Source of the DNA: Salipiger sp. H15
GTDB taxonomy: Bacteria > Pseudomonadota > Alphaproteobacteria > Rhodobacterales > Rhodobacteraceae
Reading direction: 5' to 3'
DNA length: 64,000 bases
Assembly (NCBI RefSeq): GCF_040409955.1
Contig: NZ_CP123384.1
Span: 1,718,001-1,782,000, forward strand
Both the position numbers and the translations under genes were made by a program. Positions 40,757 through 49,489 of this stretch are shown here, piece after piece. The notes under the pieces were generated by a model. The model was given only the letters and a program-made list of their open reading frames with translations, was not told the origin of the DNA and ran no database searches. Every line of letters begins with the position of its first letter. Position 1 is the stretch's first letter.

Positions 40757-43060
40757 ATGGTGAGTTCGAGCAAGATTCTGACGGTGTCCTACGGCACCTT
40801 CTCGTGCACGGCAGAAGGCTTCGATGATCCCCTGGGCGTGGTCAAGGACACCACGCATTTCTTCCGGGGCGTGGTGCGCGAGGACCGCTTCTTCGGCGCC
40901 GAGCCGCCGCAGTTCGATCCCGAGCTTGCCGCGCAGCTGCTGAAGGCGCAGCTCGATGCCGAGGTGCAGGGAGGCCGGCTGGTGCTGCGCGGTCCGCTCG
41001 CGGATGTCGCAACGCCGATGACGGCGCCCCTGACTGCGCCGCTGACGGCTCCCCTGACCCGTCCCGCCGCCGAGGTCGTCGGCCCCGACGCCGATCGCGG
41101 CATGGAGGAGGCGCTGGCCGCCACCGCCGCCCGCGCCGCCGCCGAGGCGGAAGCCGAGGCCGAGGAGGCCCGCGCCGCGGCGCAGGCCGCGCAGGTCCGA
41201 GCCGAGGCCGAGCTGGCGCCGGTGCAGCCGCGTCTCGACAGCCTTGCCGCCGAGGCCGCCTTCTTCGCCGCCGAGGCGGGGCAGGGGGCCGCGGAGGATT
41301 ACGATTACGAGGAAACCGCCTACGAGATGCCCGCCGCCGCCGCGGCGCCGGCCGGTGGGGCGGATCTTTCCGATGACAGCGTCGCCGCCAAGCTGCGCCG
41401 GATCCGGGCGGTCGTCTCGGGCGGTGCCGCCCCGGCCCAGCCCTCCGCGCTGATGCCCGACGAGGACCAGGACGCGGCGCTTGCCGAGGGTACGGACACC
41501 ATTGCCGCCGTCTCGGCGATGCTGGGCACGCTGGCCTCCGACACCGCGGCGCAGGACGCCGTCGAGGACGCGGAGGAGGACGATCTCGCCGCGACGCTGC
41601 TCGCCGCCGGGGAGCCGGAAGTCGCCGCGCCCGTCGCGCCGCTGGCGCTGACGCCCGATCTTGCCGCCGCGCCCGAGACGCCCGCCGAGCAGCTGCGCAC
41701 GCCGCGCCGGGTGCGCGTCGTCAAGGTGACCCGCGCCGCCTTCGAGGCCGCCGTCGCCACCGGCCAGCTCGAGCAGATGCAGGAGCCGAAACCCTCGAGC
41801 AGCCTTTCCGCCGAGGACGAGGCCGAGCTTGCCCGCGAACTCGAGGCGGTGAAGGCCGAACTGGCCGCCGGCATCGAGAAGGACTGGGACGAGGTCGCGG
41901 ATCTCGAGACGCTCGAGTCCGGTGCCGGGGTGGAGCTTCCCGTCGAGGCCGCCGCCGTGCTCGCCGATCTCGAGGCCGATACCGCCTCGGACGAGGACTG
42001 GGACGACGAGGACTGGGACGACGCCGAGGATGACGGGGAAGAGGACGAGGACTGGGACGATACCGCCTGGGACTCCGAGGATCTCGACGACGACGAGGCG
42101 CCGGAGGAACTGGCCGCGACCCGCGTCCAGCCCCGCATCGAGGCCCGTGACGAGGAGTTCGACGAGGACGAGTTCGACGAGTTCGACGACGAGGACGAGC
42201 TCGAGTCGGACGCCTTCGCCGAGGCCTTCGACGAGACCCCCGCCGCGGCCGAGGCTGCCGACGAGGACGAGGACGACCTCGAGGATGCGATCGCCCGCAT
42301 GGCCCACCAGGACGTGCGCAAGGCGGTGAAGATGTCGAGCCCCGCCCGGGTGATGCTCACCGAGCAGAGCGTCGAGGACAATGACACCTCGCGCATCCTC
42401 GACGAGACCAACACCCAGCTCGAGGAGCCCGAGGGCAACCGCCGCCGCAGCGCGATCGCGCATCTGCGCGCCGCCGTCGCCGCGACCCGCGCCGACCGGC
42501 TGCTCGGCCGCAAGAAGGATGCCGAGGCGCAGACCCAGCCCTACCGCGAGGATCTGGCCGACGTGGTGCGCCCGCGCCGCCCCGCCGCCCCGGCCCGCGC
42601 CGAGCGCCCGGTCGAGGAGGTCGTGCCGCAGCGCCCGGCACCGCTGAAACTGGTGGCCGCGCAGCGGGTCGACGAGACCGCGCCCGAGATCCTGACCGAG
42701 GTCGCCGCGGCGCCGCTGCGTCCGCGCCGCGTGACGCTGGCGGACATCGAGGTGCAGGAAAGCGCCGGCACCACGGGCGATTTCGCCGATTACGCCGACA
42801 GCGTCGGGGCGCATGACCTGCCCGAACTGCTCGAGGCGGCCGCGGCCTACCTCTCCTACGTCGAAGGCCGCGCCGAGTTCTCGCGCCCGCAGCTGATGAC
42901 CAAGGTGCGCCAGGTCGAGGCGCAGGACTCCAGCCGCGAGGACCGGCTGCGCAGCTTCGGCCAGCTGCTGCGCGAGGGCAAGATCGAGAAGGCCGGCGGC
43001 GGGCGGTTCACCGTCTCCGACCGGATCAGCTTCAAGCCCTCGGCCCGCGCCGCGGGCTGA
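40757..43060 (+). CDS. Large acidic, mostly disordered protein with conserved ends
   Basis: A 767-residue protein of unknown function. A short N-terminal region (1-75: SSSKILTVSYGTFSCTAEGFDD) looks folded. The middle is Ala/Glu/Asp-rich: a TAPL repeat (89-100), a coiled-coil-like Ala/Glu run (117-155), a conserved-looking KLRRIRAVV motif (212-220), acidic blocks with repeated EDWDD units (412-438) and a second acidic block (465-510). Residues 546-582 (SRILDETNTQLEEPEG, RRRSAIAHLRAA) and 686-760 (LLEAAAAYLSYVEG, REDRLRSFGQLLREGKIEK) look folded, the last like a winged-helix domain. Homologues in roseobacters are sometimes labelled CheA, but no HPt, kinase or CheW part is present. ATG 40757 has a weak ribosome site. 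Confidence 0.82.
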   Translation: MVSSSKILTVSYGTFSCTAEGFDDPLGVVKDTTHFFRGVVREDRFFGAEPPQFDPELAAQLLKAQLDAEVQGGRLVLRGPLADVATPMTAPLTAPLTAPLTRPAAEVVGPDADRGMEEALAATAARAAAEAEAEAEEARAAAQAAQVRAEAELAPVQPRLDSLAAEAAFFAAEAGQGAAEDYDYEETAYEMPAAAAAPAGGADLSDDSVAAKLRRIRAVVSGGAAPAQPSALMPDEDQDAALAEGTDTIAAVSAMLGTLASDTAAQDAVEDAEEDDLAATLLAAGEPEVAAPVAPLALTPDLAAAPETPAEQLRTPRRVRVVKVTRAAFEAAVATGQLEQMQEPKPSSSLSAEDEAELARELEAVKAELAAGIEKDWDEVADLETLESGAGVELPVEAAAVLADLEADTASDEDWDDEDWDDAEDDGEEDEDWDDTAWDSEDLDDDEAPEELAATRVQPRIEARDEEFDEDEFDEFDDEDELESDAFAEAFDETPAAAEAADEDEDDLEDAIARMAHQDVRKAVKMSSPARVMLTEQSVEDNDTSRILDETNTQLEEPEGNRRRSAIAHLRAAVAATRADRLLGRKKDAEAQTQPYREDLADVVRPRRPAAPARAERPVEEVVPQRPAPLKLVAAQRVDETAPEILTEVAAAPLRPRRVTLADIEVQESAGTTGDFADYADSVGAHDLPELLEAAAAYLSYVEGRAEFSRPQLMTKVRQVEAQDSSREDRLRSFGQLLREGKIEKAGGGRFTVSDRISFKPSARAAG

Positions 43061-43084
43061 GCGGCGGATCGCCGGACATGGACG

Positions 43085-43114
43085 AAGGGCGGGGGCGCGG
43101 CTCCCGCCCTTTTC
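43085..43114 (+). terminator. Rho-independent terminator of the acidic-protein gene
   Basis: AAGGGCGGG (43085-43093) pairs with CCCGCCCTT (43103-43111), followed by TTCCTTT. It begins 24 nt after the stop. Confidence 0.78.
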
Positions 43115-43127
43115 CTTTGGCGCGGAC

Positions 43128-43157
43128 TCCCCCGGAATATTTGGGCCTAGAAGAAAG
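43128..43157 (+). repeat. Dispersed intergenic repeat, copy E (tail part)
   Basis: CCCCCGGAATATTTGGG and AGAAGAAAG match the tail of the family consensus. It lies just after the acidic-protein terminator. Confidence 0.55.
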
Positions 43158-43253
43158 GCGGCAGCGGGGCCGCCTGCGGAGGCGCGGCCTCAGCCCGGAG
43201 TTCTTTTCCGCCGCCGTCTTGTCGTTGCTGGGGGGGGTGTCTACATCACCCGC

Positions 43254-44051
43254 ATGCAAATCCGGATCCCCTTCCTGAAACCCAAGCCTCTTGTCTCGGT
43301 CGTGCGTCTGCAGGGCGCCATCGGCATGCAGGGGCGCGGCGCGCTCAACGACGCTTCGCTGGCACCGGTGCTCGAGCGGGCCTTCCGCCGCGGCAAGCCG
43401 AAGGCGGTGGCGCTCGAGATCAATTCGCCCGGCGGCTCGCCGGTGCAGAGCTCGCTGATCGGCGCGCGCATCCGCCGCCTGTCGGAAGAGACCAAGGTGC
43501 CGGTTTTCGCCTTCGTCGAGGACGTGGCGGCCTCGGGCGGCTACTGGATCGCCTCGGCGGCGGACGAGATCTTCGCCGACGAAAGCTCGATCCTCGGCTC
43601 GATCGGGGTGATCTCGGCGGGTTTCGGCGCGCAGGTCTTCCTCAACCGGAACGGGATCGAACGGCGGGTGCACACCGCCGGCAAGTCGAAAAGCATGCTC
43701 GACCCGTTCCGCCCCGAGACCGAGGAGGACGTGGCGCGGCTGAACCGGATCCTCGGCCAGCTGCACGAGACCTTCATCGCACAGGTGAAGGCGCGGCGCG
43801 GCGCCAAGCTGAAGAACGACCCGGACCTCTTCACCGGCGAGATCTGGATCGGCCGCCCGGCGGTCGAGGTCGGGCTCGCCGACGGCATCGCCCATCTCGT
43901 GCCGGGGATGAAGGCGCGCTACGGCGACAAGGTCCGCTTCCGCCGCTACGGCGCCAAGCGGCGCCTGATCCCGCGGCTGGGCCTGAGCCTTGCCGAGGAG
44001 ACGCTGGGGCTGATCGAGGAGCGCGCGGGCTACGCGCGCTTCGGGCTCTGA
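43254..44051 (+). CDS. S49 family (SppA/SohB-like) serine peptidase
   Basis: A 265-residue single-domain S49 peptidase, a Ser/Lys protease related to signal peptide peptidase A. The oxyanion region is LEINSPGGSPVQSS, the nucleophile is Ser94 in EDVAASGGYWIASAADEI, and the general base is most likely Lys146 in TAGKSKSMLDPF. There is no clear N-terminal membrane helix, unlike SppA, so it may be cytoplasmic or peripheral. It heads a run of four same-strand genes; the next, a 59-residue membrane zinc-ribbon protein, starts 1 nt after its stop. Confidence 0.92.
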   Translation: MQIRIPFLKPKPLVSVVRLQGAIGMQGRGALNDASLAPVLERAFRRGKPKAVALEINSPGGSPVQSSLIGARIRRLSEETKVPVFAFVEDVAASGGYWIASAADEIFADESSILGSIGVISAGFGAQVFLNRNGIERRVHTAGKSKSMLDPFRPETEEDVARLNRILGQLHETFIAQVKARRGAKLKNDPDLFTGEIWIGRPAVEVGLADGIAHLVPGMKARYGDKVRFRRYGAKRRLIPRLGLSLAEETLGLIEERAGYARFGL

Positions 44052-44052
44052 C

Positions 44053-44232
44053 ATGCTTGCCAAGGTTGTCGCCCTCTTTCTTGTGGTCATCGCGGTGCTG
44101 GGGATCTTCGGCAAGCTGCGCATGCCCGGAACGGGCCGGCTGAGCCGCCGCGAGGCGGGAAGGAAATGTCCGCGCTGCGGCCGACACAGGATCGGCAAGG
44201 GGCCGTGCCCCTGCAGCGAACGAAAGGTCTGA
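44053..44232 (+). CDS. 59-residue membrane-anchored zinc-ribbon-like protein
   Basis: A small gene squeezed between the S49 peptidase (1 nt before) and the exchanger (1 nt after). The product starts MLAKVVALFLVVIAVLGIFG, one membrane helix, followed by a basic linker (RREAGRK) and a CPRCGRHRIG..PCPC motif with four Cys that could bind zinc like half a zinc ribbon. I know no name for it. The packing with both neighbours and the clean N-terminal anchor plus Cys pattern argue that it is real. Confidence 0.78.
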   Translation: MLAKVVALFLVVIAVLGIFGKLRMPGTGRLSRREAGRKCPRCGRHRIGKGPCPCSERKV

Positions 44233-44233
44233 A

Positions 44234-45199
44234 ATGGTATTTCTCTACGCGGCCCTGGGCCTTGTGATCCTGCTTCTGGCGGGGGATGCACTGGTCAAGG
44301 GGGCGGTGAACCTGTCCCTGCGCATGGGCATCCCGGCGCTGATCGTCAGCCTGACCATCGTCGCCTTCGGCACCTCTGCCCCGGAACTGCTGATCTCGAT
44401 CCAGGCGGCGCTCGACGGCGTGCCGGGGATCGCGCTTGGCAACGTTGTGGGCTCGAACACCGCCAACGCGCTGCTGGTGCTGGGCATCCCGGCGCTGATC
44501 ACGGTGATCCACTCCTCCACCCATGACACGCGCAAGAGCTACCTGATCATGCTCGGCGCGACCGTGCTGTTCATCGCGCTGGCCTTCCGCGGGGTCTTCG
44601 ACTGGATCGCGGGCGTCGTGATGCTGGGGGTGATGGCGCTGATCCTGTGGGATTCGGTGCGCGACGCGCTCTGCCACCGCCGCAACGGCAAGGAAGAGGC
44701 GGCGGCCTGCGAGGCCGGCGAGCTGGAGGAGCCCGAGGGGGCCGATCCGGACATGCCGGGCTGGAAGATCGCGCTCTACCTCGCGCTGGGCCTCGTCGGC
44801 CTGCCGGTCGGGGCGAACCTGCTGATCGACAGCGCCACCGAGATCGCCGAGATGTTCGGCGTGCCCGACACGGTGATCGGCCTGACCTTGGTCGCGCTCG
44901 GCACCTCGCTGCCCGAGCTTGCCACCTCGGTCATGGCGGCGATCCGCAAGCAGGCGGACGTGGCGCTGGGCAATGTCATCGGCTCGAACGTGTTCAACCT
45001 GCTGGCGATCATCGGGGTGGCCGCGCTGATCAAGCCGCTGCCGGTCGATCCGCAGTTCCTCGGCTTCGACCTCTGGGTGATGCTGGGCGCCTCGCTCATC
45101 CTCGTGCCTTTCGTCTTCCTCGGACGCGACATCGGCCGTATCTGGGGGGCGATCCTGTCGGCGCTCTACGTCGGCTACGTGGTGGCCGTGCTGGTCTGA
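44234..45199 (+). CDS. Calcium/sodium antiporter (CaCA family, YrbG-like)
   Basis: A 321-residue cation exchanger with ten or so membrane helices in two inverted halves. Both alpha-repeats are intact: VAFGTSAPELLISIQAAL..IALGNVVGSNTANALLVLG and VALGTSLPELATSVMAAI..VALGNVIGSNVFNLLAIIG, with the cation-binding Glu in each PEL motif. The central cytoplasmic loop is acidic (KEEAAACEAGELEEPEGADPD). It starts 1 nt after the zinc-ribbon gene and is followed after 21 nt by an SDR gene. Confidence 0.93.
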   Translation: MVFLYAALGLVILLLAGDALVKGAVNLSLRMGIPALIVSLTIVAFGTSAPELLISIQAALDGVPGIALGNVVGSNTANALLVLGIPALITVIHSSTHDTRKSYLIMLGATVLFIALAFRGVFDWIAGVVMLGVMALILWDSVRDALCHRRNGKEEAAACEAGELEEPEGADPDMPGWKIALYLALGLVGLPVGANLLIDSATEIAEMFGVPDTVIGLTLVALGTSLPELATSVMAAIRKQADVALGNVIGSNVFNLLAIIGVAALIKPLPVDPQFLGFDLWVMLGASLILVPFVFLGRDIGRIWGAILSALYVGYVVAVLV

Positions 45200-45220
45200 T
45201 CGGTTTCGAAGGGAAGAGGT

Positions 45221-46009
45221 ATGGGTATCGAGAAACGCGCGCTGGTGACCGGCGCGGGCAAGCGGCTGGGGCGGGCGATGGCGCTCTACCTTGGCGAGCG
45301 CGGCTTCGACGTCGCCGTGCATTACGGCGGCTCGGCGGAGGCGGCCGAGGAGGTCGCGGGGCTGATCCGCGCCATGGGCCGCAAGGCGGTGACGCTGCAG
45401 GCCGACCTGCTCGACGAGGCGCAGACGGAACCGCTGGTGGCGCGCGCCGCCGGGGCGCTCGGCGGGCCGCTCGGGGTGCTGGTCAACAACGCCTCGATCT
45501 TCGAGCATGACGACATGGGCACCGCCACGCGCGAAAGCTGGGACCGCTCGATCGAGTCGAACCTGCGCGCGCCCTTCGTGCTCTTGCAGGCCTTTGCCGC
45601 GCAGGCGCCCGAGGCCGAGACCGACGAGCGCGGCGAGCCGCGGGCGCGGGCGCTCTGCGTCAACATGCTCGACCAGCGGCTGCGCAAGCTGACGCCGGAG
45701 TTCATCACCTACACGCTGGCGAAGTCGGCGCTCTGGACGCTGACGCAGACCGGGGCGCGGGCGCTGGCGCCGAAGGTGCGGATCAACGCCATCGGACCGG
45801 GGCCGACGCTGCAGGGCGCCGACCAGAGCGCCGAGGGCTTTGCCAAGCAACGCGCGGCGACCGTGCTGCAGCGCGGCTCCAACCCCGAGGACATCTGCGG
45901 CGCGCTGGGATATTTCCTCGACGCGCCTGGGGTCACCGGGCAGTTCCTCTGCACCGACGGCGGCCAGCACCTCGGCTGGCAGACCCCGGACACCGGCGAC
46001 CGCGACTGA
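45221..46009 (+). CDS. SDR family oxidoreductase, pteridine reductase/FolM-like
   Basis: A 262-residue short-chain dehydrogenase. The nucleotide motif is ALVTGAGKRLGRAMALYLGERG; the R in GKRLG (TGxxxRxG) is typical of NADPH-dependent pteridine or dihydromonapterin reductases (PTR1, FolM). The active site is VNMLD..YTLAKSALW, where Asp replaces Ser, again as in PTR1-like enzymes. AAGAGG precedes ATG 45221. Last gene of the run that begins with the S49 peptidase. Confidence 0.88.
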   Translation: MGIEKRALVTGAGKRLGRAMALYLGERGFDVAVHYGGSAEAAEEVAGLIRAMGRKAVTLQADLLDEAQTEPLVARAAGALGGPLGVLVNNASIFEHDDMGTATRESWDRSIESNLRAPFVLLQAFAAQAPEAETDERGEPRARALCVNMLDQRLRKLTPEFITYTLAKSALWTLTQTGARALAPKVRINAIGPGPTLQGADQSAEGFAKQRAATVLQRGSNPEDICGALGYFLDAPGVTGQFLCTDGGQHLGWQTPDTGDRD

Positions 46010-46024
46010 GGTCGCGGTTGTCCC

Positions 46025-46045
46025 GCCGCGGGGAGTCCCTGCGGC
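46025..46045 (+). terminator. Stem-loop after the SDR gene
   Basis: GCCGCGGGG (46025-46033) pairs with CCCTGCGGC (46037-46045) with one G-U pair and a 3-nt loop. No T tract; possible weak terminator. Confidence 0.4.
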
Positions 46046-46236
46046 AAGTTGTGCACCTGTCACGATACCTTCACGGAACCGTTAGGAAAGCGTCAAGCTT
46101 TCAAGGGTTTGGGGTCACGGCAGGAATTCTTTGTAGCGAAATCAGTATGTTATAAATCAGCCTAATAATTGTGCAAATCAACGAAACGGCCCGGATTCAA
46201 GGGAAAATCGAAGTAGTCTGGATTTCGCCCGCAGGC

Positions 46237-46245
46237 TTATCCACA
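46237..46245 (+). promoter_or_regulatory. DnaA box upstream of uvrC
   Basis: TTATCCACA is a perfect match to the strongest DnaA-binding sequence. A one-mismatch box lies at 46170-46178 on the other strand (ATTTGCACA). It is 96 nt before the uvrC start. DnaA binding is inferred from sequence only. Confidence 0.4.
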
Positions 46246-46340
46246 GGAATGGTGGATGCAATCTTCCTTGATCTCGGGGTCCCGGCATTGCAGCGGGATG
46301 CAGAATCAAGGCAAGCCGTGAACATTCCGGAAACGACGCG

Positions 46341-48221
46341 ATGAACGACGAACAAGACACCCATCAGACGGCGCCGAAACGCGGCTACGAGGTCATCCAG
46401 GGCTACCTGCGGACGCTGGAGTCGAGCCCCGGCGTCTACCGCATGCTCGATGACCAGAGCCGGGTGCTCTACGTCGGCAAGGCGCGCAACCTCAAGGCGC
46501 GGGTGTCGAGCTATTCGCGGCCATCGGCGCAGCACTCGCGGCGGATCACGCGGATGATCTCGGACACCGCGTCGATGATGTTCCTGACGACGCGCACCGA
46601 GACCGAGGCGCTGCTGCTCGAGCAGAACCTCATCAAGCAGCTGAAGCCGAAGTTCAACGTGCTGCTGCGCGACGACAAGAGCTTTCCGAACATCCTCGTC
46701 ACCACCGGGCACGACTTCCCGCAGATCAAGAAGCACCGCGGCGCGAAGACCGAGAAGGGCGCCTATTACGGCCCCTTCGCCAGCGCCGGGGCGGTGAACC
46801 GCACGCTCACCCAGCTGCAGCGGGTGTTCCTGCTGCGCAACTGCACCGACTCGATGTTCGACAGCCGCACGCGGCCCTGCCTGCTGTTCCAGATCCGCCG
46901 CTGCTCGGGGCCCTGCACCGGGGAAATCAGCCGCGAGGACTACCTTTCGTCGGTCGAGGACGCGCAGCGCTTCCTGTCGGGTAAATCCACCGAGATGCAG
47001 GCGCGGCTGGCCGAGCAGATGATGGCGGCCTCCGAGGCGATGGAATTCGAGCGCGCCGCGGCGCTGCGTGACCGCATCCGCGCGCTGACGCAGGTGCAGT
47101 CGGTGCAGGGCATCAACCCGCAAGGGGTCGAGGAGGCCGATGTCGTCGCGCTGCACCTCGAGCACGGGCAGGCCTGCGTGCAGGTCTTCTTCATCCGCTC
47201 GGGCCAGAACTGGGGCAATCGCGACTTCTACCCGCGCGTCGGCGAGGACGTGGAGGAGGCCGAGGTGCTCGAGGCCTTCCTCGGCCAGTTCTACGACGGC
47301 AAGGAGCCGCCGCGGCTGGTGCTGCTGTCCCACGAGATCGAGAACCCCGATCTGATGTCCGAGGCGCTTTCCGGCAAGCTCGGGCGCAAGGTCGAGGTCG
47401 CGGTGCCGAAGCGCGGCGAGAAGGCCGAGCTGGTCGAAGGCGCGGCGCGCAACGCCCGCGAGAGCCTCGCTCGGCGCATGGCCGAGACCGCGACGCAGGC
47501 GAAGCTGTTGCGCGGGGTGGGCGAGGCCTTCGGGCTCGACGGGCCGCCGCAGCGCATCGAGGTCTACGACAACTCGCACATCATGGGCACCAATGCCGTG
47601 GGCGGGATGATCGTCGCGGGCCCCGAGGGGTTCATGAAGAACCACTACCGCAAGTACAACATCCGCGGCGAGGACCTCGTCCCGGGCGACGACTTCGGCA
47701 TGATGAAGGAGGTGCTGACGCGCCGCTTCACCCGGCTGCTGAAGGAGGACCCGGACCGGTCCAAGGGGCTCTGGCCGGACCTGCTGCTGATCGACGGCGG
47801 CGCCGGACAGGTCTCGGCGGTCTGGGAGATCATGCAGGAGCAGGGGGTCGAGGACATCCCGATGGTGGGTGTCGCCAAGGGTGTCGACCGCGACCACGGC
47901 AAGGAGGAGTTCCACCGCATCGGCGAGCGGCCCTTCGCGCTGCAGCGGAACGATCCGGTGCTCTACTTCATCCAGCGCCTGCGCGACGAGGCGCACCGCT
48001 GGGCGATCGGCACCCACCGCGCCAAGCGCGCCAAGGCGCAGATGGCCAATCCGCTCGACGAGGTGCCCGGCGTCGGCGCGGCGCGCAAGCGCGCGCTCTT
48101 GGCGCATTTCGGCTCGGCCAAGGCGGTGGGCCGGGCGAATCTGGCGGATCTGAAGGCGGTGGACGGGGTCAGCGAGGCGCTGGCCGAGCGCATCTACGCC
48201 TTCTTCCACGAGCAGGGGTAG
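46341..48221 (+). CDS. uvrC: Excinuclease ABC subunit C
   Basis: Dual-incision nuclease of nucleotide excision repair. The 626 residues hold the N-terminal GIY-YIG nuclease ([31 protein letters not shown], about 29-60), the Cys-rich iron-sulfur region ([13 protein letters not shown]), the UvrB-binding UVR motif (about 205-240; [13 protein letters not shown]), the RNase H-like 5' nuclease (about 390-560; [19 protein letters not shown]) and a C-terminal helix-hairpin-helix pair ([22 protein letters not shown]). Full length and intact. Confidence 0.97.
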   Translation: MNDEQDTHQTAPKRGYEVIQGYLRTLESSPGVYRMLDDQSRVLYVGKARNLKARVSSYSRPSAQHSRRITRMISDTASMMFLTTRTETEALLLEQNLIKQLKPKFNVLLRDDKSFPNILVTTGHDFPQIKKHRGAKTEKGAYYGPFASAGAVNRTLTQLQRVFLLRNCTDSMFDSRTRPCLLFQIRRCSGPCTGEISREDYLSSVEDAQRFLSGKSTEMQARLAEQMMAASEAMEFERAAALRDRIRALTQVQSVQGINPQGVEEADVVALHLEHGQACVQVFFIRSGQNWGNRDFYPRVGEDVEEAEVLEAFLGQFYDGKEPPRLVLLSHEIENPDLMSEALSGKLGRKVEVAVPKRGEKAELVEGAARNARESLARRMAETATQAKLLRGVGEAFGLDGPPQRIEVYDNSHIMGTNAVGGMIVAGPEGFMKNHYRKYNIRGEDLVPGDDFGMMKEVLTRRFTRLLKEDPDRSKGLWPDLLLIDGGAGQVSAVWEIMQEQGVEDIPMVGVAKGVDRDHGKEEFHRIGERPFALQRNDPVLYFIQRLRDEAHRWAIGTHRAKRAKAQMANPLDEVPGVGAARKRALLAHFGSAKAVGRANLADLKAVDGVSEALAERIYAFFHEQG

Positions 48222-48224
48222 GGG

Positions 48225-48268
48225 CAAGTTTCTTCGAAGAAACTTGCAAAAGCCTTCGAAGGCTTTTG
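48225..48268. repeat. Tandem 22-bp palindrome element, copy 1
   Basis: Two perfect palindromes abut: unit a at 48225-48246 (CAA, GTTTC, TTCGAA, GAAAC, TTG) and unit b at 48247-48268 (CAA, AAGCC, TTCGAA, GGCTT, TTG). The element starts 4 nt after the uvrC stop. No T tract follows. As RNA each unit would fold into a hairpin. Confidence 0.9.
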
Positions 48269-48349
48269 ATCGCGCGGGGGGGCCGCCATAGTTTATCTGC
48301 CACGGCGTCTCTGTTATAGGGGCGCCACGTTTACCCAAGGAGAGAGGCC

Positions 48350-49291
48350 ATGGCCCACAAGGTGTTCATCGACGGCGAGGCCGGCACGACCGGTCTGCAG
48401 ATCCGCGAGCGGCTCGAGCAGCGCGCGGACATCACGCTCGTCCAGGTGGACCCGGCCCGACGCAAGGACGCCGGCGCGCGGTCCGAGGCGCTGGCCGAGG
48501 CCGATGTCGCCATCCTCTGCCTGCCCGACGACGCCGCGCGCGAGACCGTGACGCTGGCCGAACCGCACGGCACCAAGATCATCGACGCCTCGACCGCGCA
48601 CCGCGTCGCCGAGGGCTGGGTCTTCGGCTTCGCCGAGATGGCCCCCGGCCAGCGCGACGCCATCGCCGCGGCGCAATACGTGTCGAACCCCGGCTGCTGG
48701 TCGACCTGCGCCATCGCGCTGATCCGCCCGCTGGTCGGCGCGGGGCTGATCGACCCGGCCTCGGGCCCGGCGATCTCGGGCGTCTCGGGCTACACCGGCG
48801 GCGGCAAGGGCATGATCGCCGAGTACGAGAACGGCGAGGTCGTGGGCTCGTTCCTCTATGCCGCGTCGCAGGGCCACAAGCACCTGCCGGAGATCGTGAA
48901 GCACGGCCTGCTGAGCGCGGTGCCGGTCTTCGTCCCCTCGGTCGGCGCCTATGCGCAGGGCATGGCGGTGGCGGTGCAGCTTCCGGCCATGGGCGCGGAG
49001 GGCATCGCGGCGGCGGAGGCGGCGCTGAAGGCGGCCTACGCGGGTGAGCGCTTCGTCAAGGTGGTCGATGCCTCGGTGCACGAGCCGCGGGTGATGCCGC
49101 AGCGGCTCAACGGCACCAACGCGCTCGAGCTGTCGGTGCACGGCAACCCGGCGACCGGGGCGGTGACGCTGGTGGCGGTGCTCGACAACCTCGGCAAGGG
49201 CGCCTCGGGCGCGGCGGTGCAGAACCTCAACATCATGCTCGGCTGCGACGAGGCGGCGGGGCTCGAGGCGGGGACCGCGGCGGCGGCCTGA
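48350..49291 (+). CDS. argC: N-acetyl-gamma-glutamyl-phosphate reductase (type 2)
   Basis: Third step of arginine synthesis: NADPH-dependent reduction of N-acetylglutamyl phosphate to the semialdehyde. The 313 residues have the short type 2 form: KVFIDGEAGTTGLQIRERL as the nucleotide-binding start, the nucleophile Cys116 in VSNPGCWSTCAIAL, and the GVSGYTGGGKGMIAEYE segment. AGGAGAG lies upstream of ATG 48350. It stands alone after uvrC, separated by the tandem palindrome element. Confidence 0.95.
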   Translation: MAHKVFIDGEAGTTGLQIRERLEQRADITLVQVDPARRKDAGARSEALAEADVAILCLPDDAARETVTLAEPHGTKIIDASTAHRVAEGWVFGFAEMAPGQRDAIAAAQYVSNPGCWSTCAIALIRPLVGAGLIDPASGPAISGVSGYTGGGKGMIAEYENGEVVGSFLYAASQGHKHLPEIVKHGLLSAVPVFVPSVGAYAQGMAVAVQLPAMGAEGIAAAEAALKAAYAGERFVKVVDASVHEPRVMPQRLNGTNALELSVHGNPATGAVTLVAVLDNLGKGASGAAVQNLNIMLGCDEAAGLEAGTAAAA

Positions 49292-49308
49292 TCCCGGCGC
49301 GGGGAAGG

Positions 49309-49372
49309 GAGGGGCGCTGCCCCTCTTGGCCTTCGGCCAATTCACCCCGGCGTGTTTGGAAAGAGAAGAAGG
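49309..49372 (+). repeat. Dispersed intergenic repeat, copy F
   Basis: The most complete plus-strand copy: GAGGGGCGCTGCCCCTC (49309-49325), a small palindrome TTGGCC-TTC-GGCCAA (49326-49340), then CACCCCGG, CGTGTTTGGAAAGAGAAGAAG. It leads straight into the argC terminator. Confidence 0.78.
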
Positions 49373-49401
49373 GCGCGGGCCGCGGGGGCCGCGCCTTTTT
49401 T
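49371..49401 (+). terminator. Rho-independent terminator of argC
   Basis: GGCGCGG (49372-49378) pairs with CCGCGCC (49389-49395), followed by six T residues (49396-49401). Confidence 0.85.
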
Positions 49402-49430
49402 CATGCGCTGGCGCGGGGTGTGGGGCGGCC

Positions 49431-49467
49431 AAAAGAAAAGCGCGGCGCCCCGGGGGAGCGCCGCGCT
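49431..49467 (-). terminator. Rho-independent terminator of ychF
   Basis: AGCGCGGCGC (49439-49448) and GCGCCGCGCT (49458-49467) form a 10-bp stem; on the minus strand it is followed by TTTCTTTT. It begins 23 nt after the ychF stop. Confidence 0.82.
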
Positions 49468-49489
49468 GTCTTTGCCGATGGGGCGGAGA

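Larger units (their letters stand above)
46010..46340. other. Intergenic region of 331 bp before uvrC
   Basis: No gene. It holds a stem-loop after the SDR gene (46025-46045), an AT-rich island (about 46125-46185) that may be the uvrC promoter area, and a perfect DnaA box (46237-46245) with a weaker one at 46170-46178. No LexA box of the GTTC-N7-GTTC type is seen. Confidence 0.5.

Noticed and set aside
40757..43060. Calling the acidic protein CheA
   Set aside because: No HPt His, no HATPase motifs and no CheW-like domain can be found in the 767 residues.
46125..46340. A chromosomal replication origin at the DnaA box
   Set aside because: Only one perfect and one weak box are present, and genes usually near an alphaproteobacterial origin (hemE, parAB, mnmG, dnaA) are absent.
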